DNA of 64,000 nucleotides, from contig CALNXK010000013.1 of the NCBI GenBank assembly GCA_942486035.1, positions 2,909,001 to 2,973,000 of the forward strand, in the 5' to 3' direction. Of the stretch, positions 26,201 through 35,726 are shown one piece after another. The notes below the pieces were generated by a model. It made no database searches. It was not told where the DNA came from and worked only from the letters and a program-made list of their open reading frames with translations. The stretch is from Porites lobata (lineage: Eukaryota > Cnidaria > Anthozoa > Scleractinia > Poritidae). Each line of letters begins with the position of its first letter. Position 1 is the stretch's first letter. The position numbers and the translations under genes were made by a program.

Positions 26201-28099
26201 TTTCCTTTGTCAGTGGTAGCAGTGTCTCACTGCATTTTGGCTAGAGGAGCTTGTAAATAGAACACCCGGAAACTTCGTAATTTATGCGCAATAATTAGGA
26301 GTAGCTGAAACGGATGTAGCAGCTCTACTAATTCGATACCCCAACTGTGAAACAGTGAGGAAATAATGATAAACAATGATGTGTTATTGTTTTCTGCGAC
26401 CAATAAGGAAACACCTTACGCGGAGCTCCCACATTACTAGCTGAAATTGCCACAAGAAAACGAAAAAACACGAAGCATGTTTAGCCAAGCACTACTTAAA
26501 ATACAATGTTTTGGTCTGGTTCTCACCTATTAAGATTTAATGTTAATAATCATTTTACAGGGGCGCCCAACGACGTAACTGTTCGAAGCAGCAAATATTA
26601 CCTATTAAGAAATTTGTGAAACTCGAGAAAGGATAAAGATAGCTGAAAAATTGTCCCATTGCTCTCTAACGTATTCGCAGCTTTTCTACTAACTTACTAC
26701 CTACGATGTTCGGAGGTTGTTTTGTTCACATTTTATTACCAGGATATTGGGATGATTATTCAAAAAACGTCTTCTGGAAAATTAGACAAAAAATTGTCTC
26801 CTAGAATTTCCTAGAATTTTCTAATGAAAGTACGGTACACCATGTCATAGAACGTTCGACCAGACCTATCAGAGTATATGTAGCTAACAGTTTCGGATGA
26901 GACGAAGAAGCTTGCGGGCCTAAAACTTTCTGGACACCCAAGTCGCCCGAAGACATCCGACTAGATGAATAGTTTTTAAGCAGCTCCGAATTAACCAAAC
27001 AAGCTTCTAAAAAGCGTAGAGAAAACCATTTGAGATACGTTGGGTACTCCTGATTTCAGTGACCTCTTCCTTGGCAAGAAGACAAAACCTGGTCATGCGT
27101 GGTTATCGGGTCATCAGACAAAATTAACGCAAGTTTAAACTCTTTAGTTCGTTTGCCTGTTTTGTTACAGCGGTTACCAATACCACGCGCCCTCTAAGGG
27201 TTTTTTCTCTCTGTTGAAACCTGAGTTTTTGTGGACGTAAATCAACTCTTTCCATGGTTTTCTCACGCGCTCTGAAAGAGAAGATTCCCTCATCTTTGAA
27301 TGAAGAGCGAAGACTTACAAGAATAAATTCATTAATTATTAATTATTGGTCTCTGCGGGCTGACTGAAAAAGCCAAAACACTTTCTAGAGTTTACGCAAA
27401 GGTTTTAAGGTAATTTTTTTTAGTGAATGAAAACACGGGAGCCCAGACGGGGATCTGGGATAAATACTGACCAATTTCCTAAACGAGCGCCGAAGGCACA
27501 AGCTTCTAGGGTGGCATGGGACATGCTCCCCCTTAAAATTTTTCTGGGTTTCTGAGTCATTCTGACAGATGTTGGCCAGTTCTATTCTCCTCGGATGAAG
27601 CCTTGCAAATCTTTTTTATTATTATTAAAAATATATCTATTATGACGGATCTGACCGATTTCCGTAAAACAGTGGAAACCGATGCGGTTCCGCGCCTGGG
27701 AGCCGTTGGCGAATTGCCAAGGAGATCTCAAGTTTGAAACAAGTTTCTTTCCTTTCCCGCCAAATTCGTAGTTCTCGTAATCTTGACATGAAAAACTTTC
27801 AGATCCTGTAGAAAATATAGCAAAAACAGCTTGAATGCCGACATGTTCCTGATGTTCTTCCGAGTACTCGAGAAACAGAAAAGAATCTTCTCTGAGCCAA
27901 CGCGTTAAAAACCATGGTAACGGTTGATTGACATCTACCAAAACGAAGGTTTCAACCAAGGAAAAACCCTTTGAGGGCGCATGTTAGTGGTAACCGCTGT
28001 AATGGCTGTAAGGTAAATAAAAAGGAATCCCATTCTTTTAACAACCTTGGGAAAAAACAAATACTATCGAAAGGTTTGAAAAATCGGAAGTAAAATTAC

Positions 28100-28204
28100 A
28101 GTGTTTCAGACTGGTGAATGGAACTAGGTTACGTTTGGTTCAATTATCGGAATTTCCAAAAACCGGAGAAACGAGGATTCGAGAAATCGCCGGGATTCTA
28201 CTGC
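28100..28204 (-). mobile_element. Terminal-repeat fragment, sister of 21791-21886
   Basis: Minus strand starts CAGTAGAATCCCGGCGATTT and runs through AAATTCCGATAATTGAACC to a CACCAG, colinear with 21791-21886. Both look like one end of the same nonautonomous element. Confidence 0.6.
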
Positions 28205-28344
28205 AGATCTATGACGCGTAGACACGCTTTGGTAAGGTTTCTTGAACGAATTTGCATGTCACTGCTACCAGTAGATATCAGTCCGGGCAGGACAAATCCG
28301 GCGAGAAACCGTTTATTAAGCTACCTGAGGAGCCCATGATCATG

Positions 28345-28725
28345 GTCTACCGTCCAACCATGTTGGGAGTTGTTGTGTCCGTTTTGGTAGTGGTGTGCAA
28401 ACGGATGTAACAACTTCCAACAATGTTGGGACCTGCACTGCATCGTGGGAAGAACGCAACCCATAAAACTTAGTGAACTCCAAGGAGACCTTGTGTAAAG
28501 CACCTCCCTCGCTCCAACAATGTTGGAAGAGCCGTACAACTGGATCCAACATTGTTGCGCTACCCTTCTGCGATCACTGGACAAAAGAAATGTTGGGAGT
28601 TGTTGGTTCAAAGTTTGACCGGTTTCAACCTTTGCGCAACAACTCCCAACAACTTGCATCAACATGCAACAGGGTGTGCAAACGGACGCAACATGTGACA
28701 TTCAACAATGCTACTCCCTTTTGCA
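28345..28725. repeat. Complex repeat built from CAACAATGTTGG and GGGAGTTGTTG words
   Basis: The palindromic word CAACAWTGTTGG occurs near 28420, 28516 and 28547. GTTGGGAGTTGTTG occurs on plus at 28362 and 28592, and its complement (CAACAACTCCCAAC) at 28638. Two GTGTGCAAACGGA blocks (28394 and 28675) bracket the region. It may be a nonautonomous element with several nested hairpins. Confidence 0.65.
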
Positions 28726-29083
28726 CGGGGCTTCAGAGCTCGGTTTTGTTGGACACTCGAGACTCAAGCCTTTTAAACAAAGTTCAAAATTCACAGAAAA
28801 ATAAGACACTGAGCATAATTTCAACTACGTTTAATGATGTTATTGTTTTTAATCGAAATGGGTTGTACTAGGTTTTAACGGTTAGTTATTTGCCAATAAA
28901 AAGTTATTTCTTAATAACTGGCTAATTGCTCAGCCACTTCAATTTGAATTCGTTAAACTTTGTACCTACGGATTCAAGCATATCAAGATGAATCTTCACT
29001 TTTCTACTGATGAACGGCCTGAAGGTGTTAAAAAAACTACCACAGCTACCTTGACAACAGTTTCTCTTCAGGTCACTAGACAC

Positions 29084-29231
29084 TACAATCGACTCTCTCT
29101 TAACGGATACCTCTATAAGACGGACACCTCTGTAAAACTGACACCCAAAGTTCTCCCTGCTCATCTCTCTAAGACCCCCGCACACTTAGTACCGGACCCG
29201 AAGGTGTTCGTGTTAGAGAGAGTTGATTGTA
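29084..29231. mobile_element. 148-bp inverted-repeat element flanked by TA
   Basis: The left end TACAATCGACTCTCTCTTAA pairs with the reverse complement of the right end (TACAATCAACTCTCTCTAAC). TA sits at both ends as expected for Tc1/mariner-type insertion. There is no coding content. Confidence 0.8.
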
Positions 29232-29556
29232 TATGAAATATGAAATACTTAACCAGATATACGTTACAATGTGATGAATTTTACGCGCCCTCTGATTAGT
29301 CGTTTCTCATGATACGTCATTGGAGTACAGACGCATGGATGACGTCATGGGAAACTTGTTTTCTTTTTTTTGTCCAACACGACGAGCAGTTTTGAAATAT
29401 TTGAGAGATAATATTGGATTAAGGAAGTGAAGGCCTTGGTGAAAAACGTTGTTGTTACAAATTTGTCATTTCAACTCTGTGTTCCATAAACGGTTCCTTT
29501 CTCCTTTTTTGGATTTCAAGTTGTCACATTACTCTACAGGAAAAGAAATATCATGA

Positions 29557-31164
29557 TTAGGAAAATGGCATTTTGCACTTTTTTAAGGGTTCGCCTACAA
29601 AGTGTCCGTGTACGACATCTAAGAGATTCACGATGACCCATACCCCTATAAACATTACATTCAAGATTGCTACTAAAGTATGTCGTTTCCATTGACAACG
29701 CCATATAGCCATGACAGCCATGTTCTGATATCGAGTCTCAATTGCTAGAGAAACGCTGATGAAAAACCATTCTATTACCAGCATGACTGAAGTGGAAAGG
29801 GCAAACTCTTGAATTATGCTTGTGAAAGAAGTCGTTTCTAGAAAGATCAGTTGGTACATGTAGAGGGAGCCATTGACAGAAACTATAGCGGTTGATTCGT
29901 ACAACATACTCATGATAGCTACATCGGCCACAAGCCTTTCTCGGCGAGAAGTTCGAAAACTTCCCCATGGAGATGCCTTTCTTGTCCGAAGCGAATGACA
30001 AACGTGATCAGTCACAACTATGGTGCTTCGTTCTACGACTTCTGCAGCACCGTGAATTATTCCAAGAATAGCGATGGATTGTAGACTGTTAAGTTCCAGT
30101 TGTAAACTACGGACCATTATCGCTGACACAAAATACAAAGGTGCTAAAAGTACGTACGAATATCCCGGATGAGTGATGTTCCATAGACGCTGAACACAAA
30201 TTCGTGACGCGGCCTTAAGTACCAGCCCAGCAAGAGGAGAAAAAAGGGCAATAACCAGCTTTCTTTCTTCTTTCTTTTCTTTGTTGTATGCCGGGTAAAT
30301 GAAGAGTCTCATACAACAACCCAAAATAACAAAGCTAATAGTTGGAACAAACATTTTACAGAGCAGGAGTATTCGTTTCCGTTTTGGTCGATTTAAAAAG
30401 TTACTTGCCACAAGATAAAACTGCAACATTGAACTGCATACCCAAAGAGTATAAACTGGAACATTGTACAAGGCAGAAAGTGTGAAAAAAGGCTTTCCGA
30501 TAAGTTGCAGTGTTACGCGGTAAAGTGAATCCAGACAGTATATAATTAGACAAGTCAGGAGTAGTTTTTGTTTGAGTCCTTTCAGCTGAAACGAGCGAAA
30601 CAAAAATAGTAAATTCAAAACCGGAGAGAAGTAAATTAAAGAGGTACTAACTATGTCAGCTATAGTCCTCATCCACTGTTGGCGCGAAGTCATTTTCTCC
30701 TTTTGATATTGACAATTCATCACTGTTTTATAAATCAGGAAAGCTAATGCGATGTATATGGTACCAATGCTAATGGAGGCCAGGAGTGAGATCAAAGATC
30801 CAATAAACATTGAGTCACAAATGGTGTGTCGAATAGAAGGTCTGAATGTCTTCCAAGCCATTGCTCCAGCTGTTTCTGTATCTTTATTCTGCAGTGGTTC
30901 ATCGTGCTCCAGTGTAGAGCTCGCATTTATAATCCGTATGTTGAGATTAAATGACGGTGGTGATGCTCTATTTTCACCGTATTCTTGATAAATTAGTTCT
31001 TTCACAGGTTTATAATACCATTCTCGCCCTTTGCTTTCCAGAGGATGGTAGCCTAAAATCTCTGCTGTGTATTCGGGTTCCTCTGGATTGTAGTGCTCAG
31101 TTAATCCTCGTGTAAAACCATACACGATGCGGCCAAATGCTTCTATTAGTGGAACGCTACTCAT
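29557..31164 (-). CDS. Unrecognised intronless multi-pass membrane protein, copy 2
   Basis: A 535-codon paralogue of the gene at 24593-26200, nearly colinear with no gaps noticed. An ATG 30 bp further upstream is in frame, but I chose the start at 31164 because copy 1 begins at the equivalent MSSVPLIEAF and homology upstream is non-coding in both. Differences are scattered conservative changes (for example PDEPE to PEEPE, GCCMRLFIYPAYN for GFCMKYFIYRAYN), and membrane segments are all kept. Ends KKCKMPFS with TAA at 29557. Downstream the two copies diverge at once after the stop; upstream they stay alike to about 31380. Both frames being open suggests both copies are under selection. Function unknown. 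Confidence 0.8.
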   Translation of the reverse strand: MSSVPLIEAFGRIVYGFTRGLTEHYNPEEPEYTAEILGYHPLESKGREWYYKPVKELIYQEYGENRASPPSFNLNIRIINASSTLEHDEPLQNKDTETAGAMAWKTFRPSIRHTICDSMFIGSLISLLASISIGTIYIALAFLIYKTVMNCQYQKEKMTSRQQWMRTIADIVSTSLIYFSPVLNLLFLFRSFQLKGLKQKLLLTCLIIYCLDSLYRVTLQLIGKPFFTLSALYNVPVYTLWVCSSMLQFYLVASNFLNRPKRKRILLLCKMFVPTISFVILGCCMRLFIYPAYNKEKKEERKLVIALFSPLAGLVLKAASRICVQRLWNITHPGYSYVLLAPLYFVSAIMVRSLQLELNSLQSIAILGIIHGAAEVVERSTIVVTDHVCHSLRTRKASPWGSFRTSRRERLVADVAIMSMLYESTAIVSVNGSLYMYQLIFLETTSFTSIIQEFALSTSVMLVIEWFFISVSLAIETRYQNMAVMAIWRCQWKRHTLVAILNVMFIGVWVIVNLLDVVHGHFVGEPLKKCKMPFS

Positions 31165-31671
31165 TTCCCTTTGTTGGTAGTAGCAGTGTCTCACTGCATT
31201 TTGGCTAGAAAAGCTTGTAAATAGAACACCCGGAAACTTCGTAATTTATGCGGAATAATTAGGAGTAGCTGAACGGATGTAGCAGCTCTACTAATTCGAT
31301 ACCCCAACTGTGAAACAGTGAGGAAATAATGATAAACAATGATGTGTTAGTGTTTTCTGCGACTAATAAGGAAACACCTTTCGCGCTTTCCTTGTACCCC
31401 TAGAATTACTTGTGTTCGAAATGTCGTTTAGTTTGTTGAAGCCCTTGTGCTAGCAGTAAAATGAATGGCAAACTAGTCCCAACCGCTTTTTTATACGGTA
31501 TGGCATCAATTAGCATGATCCGATGATCGGGTGGGGATAGACCCTATACTACAAAACGAGAAGACGTCCGTTGCTAATTACAAACTTGACTCCGACGACT
31601 TTTCGAAAGTATGCCAATATTAATTTTTAATGTTTGTCCTTATGCCCTGGTTACTTTTAAAATCATCCGGT

Positions 31672-32870
31672 TCAAATCAAATCAAATCAAATCCTTTATT
31701 TAGACACGTAACACCCAGGAGCACTAAAGTTCTGGTTAAAACGTGTACGTGTATACAAATTAGAAAATTTAAAATTTAAAAAAAAAAATTATGCTAGAAA
31801 CCTATACATGACTACTGTAAAAATACTAGCCATAAATAGATCTACAAAATGGCTAAAAGCAGAATCTAAAACTAAAACTATTTACAAGCACTCCACCCTA
31901 AGCCATGTGAGCTTTAAGAGATCGCTTAAATGACGCAATGTCTTGTGATTCTCTGACTTTTGGAGGTAACGCATTCCAAAGTTTGCTGGCTAAAAATGTA
32001 AAGGATCGATGCTTAAACTCCAGATTAAAGGGACGTAGATCTAGCCTTGTGCTAAGCCCGAGTAAGTTGTACGGTACATCCTTAAAATTAAAAAATTCTC
32101 TGATATAAGGTGCCCCCTTGTCATATAAGCATCTGTATAACATAACTAACGATTGGAATTGCCTACGTTTCTCCAAGGACTTGATATCAGCCATCTTGAG
32201 GAGGAAGTCATATGACATAGACCTCGAATAGCCTAATATAGTTCTTAATATAAAATAATTAGTTGTCTCTATTTTGGTAGTCTCCGCATTGCCTACTCCC
32301 AGTAAAAGGGGACTACAGTTCTCTAGGTGAGGGAGAAAATAAACCTTGTAGAGACGAACTAATACATCCTTAGAAATGAACTTACGTATTCTCCGCAGAG
32401 CCGAAGCCTTTTCACAGGCCTTATTCAGCTGTTCCTTTATGTGCGCCTTAAATGTTAATTTACTATCTAGGACCACTCCTAGGATTTTAAGTGTATCCTT
32501 CGTATGGACATTAGAATCATTAAGATCGAATTCGTACTGGTATGAAGACGGACCAATGGCAATAGCTTGCGTTTTAGCGGCATTAATTTGTAAAAAATTC
32601 ATTCTAAACCATCTCGATAGCACACTCAGATCGAAGTTACTGCAAAACCATTGGTGAGACATCAGAGGCGTATTGAGTGGTGTCGTCAGCATACAGTCTC
32701 AAAGACGTATTAGTAATAAAATAATTAAGATCATTAACAAACATATTAAACAAGAGTGGACCTAACAGGGACCCCTGTGGTACACCAGTTTTAAATATCC
32801 TGAACTTGTTGCCAGAAACAATTAAGTATTGGTCTTTGACCAGCGTCTTCAAGGGGAAAGAAGGAATGAA
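31672..32870 (-). mobile_element. 5'-truncated non-LTR retrotransposon (CR1/L2-like) with frameshift
   Basis: At 32637-32852 one frame encodes the RT core GVPQGSLLGPLLFNMFVNDL and the catalytic box LRLYADDTTQYA. At 31898-32692 the next frame continues with FLQINAAKTQAIAIG, LGVVLDSKLTFKAHI and the C-terminal SKLWNALPPKV..SFKRSL. A one-base shift near 32640 separates them. The 5' part (endonuclease) is missing. The 3' end is a short AT-rich UTR, TAAATAAAG and four GATTT repeats, the microsatellite-like tail seen in L2/CR1-type elements. It is dead as it stands. Confidence 0.88.
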
Positions 32871-33431
32871 AGCAGGCTTTCAAAAGTGTTCATTCTGCTA
32901 AATCAAGCTTCGATCACGATCGGCGGACATGTATGATCAACTCTCCGAAAAGTCATGAAAAATTATCCAAGCGTAAGCCTTCGTATCTTTCCTTTCTCCC
33001 AAATTTACTTTCATTAGTCTTAAAACCGCTTCCGTGATCTTAAATATTTATAAAGTTGCTGTTTATTACAAATAGTGCTGAAATATTTCGTCTCAGCGTA
33101 AAGCTTAGTTTTGTATGTTTCTTATAATTTCCTTCTACGTCTTCGCCCTTCCGTCTTCGTTGCCTACTTAAGTCAAAATTATTTTAGTCCGCTATGTACA
33201 CTAGTGTACATCGCCATGGGAAGTCCCAAAGTTAAAACGGGAACGCTTTACAGTTTCGAAACTGCGAACTCTTACCTCGGCTCGATTTCCGCCGCTCTCC
33301 CGGTCGGGGCTGCCTAACTCTTACCACCACCATTGAGTATTTCCTGTTTGTAACTTTGTGCGTTCAATCACGTTATTGTTCCTGTGGTGAAACGTTGTTA
33401 AAATAATTGTGATAATGGAACGCTGAATGTT

Positions 33432-33700
33432 TGCGTCAGGTGTTAAAGGGGATGAGACACGGTTGTCTAGTTCATTAGGTTGAAATTGCCTATAACCGCG
33501 TCTTTTTTCGTATAGAACTTGACGTTATCAAGGAATTTACTGAAAATGACAAAGTCACAACTTGGTATCAAGCAAATATCTCCCCCAAAGCATTATATCA
33601 AACGTTACATACAACAAAATCAAATTGTTAGCTAGGCTGCCAAATTTTCAAAACCCCAATTGCAATCCGTTTTTTAGAATCTTCTTCAAGAAAGCGGAAT
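33432..33700 (+). repeat. Dispersed repeat copy A
   Basis: Shares with 37122-37580 the blocks TGTCTAGTTCATT, GAACTTGACGTTA, ATATCAAACSTTACA.ACAACAAA and CAATTGCAATCCGTT, in the same order. Confidence 0.65.
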
Positions 33701-34310
33701 TTAGAACGTGCTTTGTTTGTTATCATACATTCTCTTATAAAATCCAAATTCCAACAAACTCCCATAGAGCCTGGGCTGCTTGTGTCTGTCTGCTTTTTTT
33801 GTCAATTCATGGGAAATAAATTGTACTATGAAAAAGGTCCATCAAATAAGTTTCGTTTGAATGGTGACACCTTCCACGGTGTTTGAAACATAGGCACGTT
33901 TACATCTGGTCCAAAACAAACATCGCATAGGTATCAGTTACTTATAGTCAACGTTATTTAGGGTAGTTATTCATATGCAGTGTACGCGTATGGCCGTCGC
34001 CTTAGCTCGCTGGAGGTATGTTTTTGAGGTTAAAAACAGCGGAAGATTCAAACTGTAAATAAGACAGCTATAAGTGTACGCTAGAAATGAATCCATCCTC
34101 AAAAAACCTCACAATTACAAGATAACAAAACTGTTCGTTGTTTTTAATACTTTCTTACAAAATAAATCACTACTTCAGCGGCCTTAAAAATTCTGTCACT
34201 CAGCTTGGGCCTGTGAAGACCTGGCTTGACTTGGGAGAAATATTTAGACAAAGGAAATTTGAACGCAACCTATTCTGACCTCAGGTATATGATCACGAGT
34301 GTTTTCAGAT

Positions 34311-34560
34311 ATTCGACGTTATGACTGGTGAGACTGCCTCGATGCTGTGTCGAAATGCGCCAAGGGATTGTTTACTGCGTGGTTGCGAGAGAAACTAGGT
34401 TAGAATTCGTCCCCGCAAAAAATCCCATAGAGCAATTTGAGATATTTTGAGGTAAGACTGCTCAATACTGTGTTGAAGTGCGCCATGGAATCGTTTATTA
34501 TGAGGTTGCACAGGAAAATAGGTCAAAATTCGTCCCCTCAAAAATCTCACAAAGCAATTC
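34311..34560. repeat. Diverged tandem duplication of about 125 bp
   Basis: Copy 1 (about 34311-34435) and copy 2 (about 34436-34560) share GACTGC, GTGTYGAARTGCGCCA, ATTCGTCCCC.CAAAAAATC and a closing AAAGCAATT. There are many substitutions, so it is old. Confidence 0.6.
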
Positions 34561-35186
34561 AACACAACTCTACTCCAGTCTCACGCACAATCATACGGCA
34601 ACGGACGCAGGCAAGTTCGGACGGCCTGGAACCCAGCGTGCTAACCAAGCCGTGACAAACGTTTTTATTCTACCTTCGCCAAGAAAAGCCTAAAAAGCCT
34701 TCTAGACCCTCAAGCTAGCATTTAAATCTATCTGAAGGATTTTTATACATGCTTTATGGAATTCAAAAAAATTTACACTAATGAATTAAAAAATTGCTAC
34801 TCTTCGTTACCTTGACCTGCTGAGGGTTATCTGCATTTGACATTAATGGACCAAACTCTATAAAAAAAGTCACTTCAACGCTTTTACTATTGCTAACCTT
34901 AGTGTTGGCATAGAGTCAAGTAATATTTCTTCCACAAAGGTAATTTATCATCCAACGTTCAGAGGCAGCAATTAGAAAAAGCGTCAGAATTTTTTCTTCC
35001 AATCTGGCTGTTTTAAAAAAAACAAACGTCACATTCACTTCACTTTTCATTTTGTCCTTTTGATCTTTTTGTTGGTTTGCTAATGTACCTTGTTCGCGCC
35101 AATTAAAAGAGCGACAAAAATAGAAGTCTTGGAGAACCAACATAAAGAAATCAAAACGACTCGACACATTTCACGGCAAAACTGTT

Positions 35187-35726
35187 TTACACCCAAGAAT
35201 CGCTTTGTTGTCCTTCAGTTCCTTGTAATTTATACATTTTCTTTTTGCTTTTATCAACTTGGGCGTACAGTGGTTCTTCACGCGGCTGCCTACTATCGTA
35301 GGCCGGAGTTAAAGCCTGGGCACCACCGGTACGCTCGGGATCCGGATTATTATCGATTTCCCGATAACCGCCGATATCCTCCATTTCTATTTCATCTCGG
35401 CCCTCTCTCGGCGCCCTTCGTCGGCGTATTTCGTCGTCTCCTTCGTAACCGTCGCCTCTGGTGGAAGTACTTGGTGGTGCACCGCTTTTTTCCGGCTCGT
35501 AGAATTGAGGTTGAGGAATGGATGTCTCCTCGGCTCTTATCGGACGAGGTTCTCTTTTTAAAGACCCGGACGGCGGTTGTCTTCCTCGTGGCATTGTTAT
35601 GTCCTCAAAAGGGCGTGGCGTTGGGGGCACGTGACCAAACTCATCGCCTATTTCTTTCGTAAATTCCCAGCCCTCGTTTTTCAGAGAACTTCGAAGAGGC
35701 ACTAGATTCCAAATTGTTATTAAAAC
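35187..35726 (-). CDS. Delta-catenin C-terminal exon with PDZ ligand DSWV
   Basis: After a TTCTTGAAG acceptor the exon reads VLITIWNLVPLRSSLKNEGW, the conserved end of the catenin armadillo domain. A disordered Pro/Arg/Glu-rich tail follows, and the protein ends GQQSDSWV before TAA (35187-35189). The same DSWV ending closes p0071 and delta-catenin (CTNND2) in vertebrates and binds PDZ proteins such as ERBIN. This places the gene nearer that branch than p120 itself. Confidence 0.92.
   Translation of the reverse strand, partial: VLITIWNLVPLRSSLKNEGWEFTKEIGDEFGHVPPTPRPFEDITMPRGRQPPSGSLKREPRPIRAEETSIPQPQFYEPEKSGAPPSTSTRGDGYEGDDEIRRRRAPREGRDEIEMEDIGGYREIDNNPDPERTGGAQALTPAYDSRQPREEPLYAQVDKSKKKMYKLQGTEGQQSDSWV

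Larger units (their letters stand above)
26201..29556. other. Spacer between the two 535-aa genes
   Basis: 26201-26412 is the upstream flank shared with 31165-31380 and presumably holds the promoter. From 26413 on, no gene is supported. The spacer contains a repeat fragment (28100-28204), a GTTGTTG-type repeat cluster (28345-28725) and a 148-bp inverted-repeat element (29084-29231). Open frames here (for example 27582-27959 minus) show no recognisable product. Confidence 0.6.
31381..35186. other. Region between the second 535-aa gene and the delta-catenin 3' end
   Basis: About 3.8 kb. It contains a truncated non-LTR retrotransposon (31672-32870), a dispersed repeat copy (33432-33700) and a tandem duplication (34311-34560). 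It should also include the 3' UTR of the catenin gene; a minus-strand AATAAA near 34493 is one possible signal, unproven. No host gene is supported. Confidence 0.55.

Noticed and set aside
28473..28871. 132-codon plus-strand open frame
   Set aside because: It lies within the GTTGTTG repeat cluster and has no protein-like conservation signal.
31164..31194. Upstream ATG for the second 535-aa gene
   Set aside because: The extra ten residues are not present in copy 1, where the shared upstream sequence is non-coding.
35090..35662. 190-codon plus-strand open frame
   Set aside because: It is antisense to the catenin C-terminal exon, whose minus-strand frame has clear homology and a PDZ ligand.
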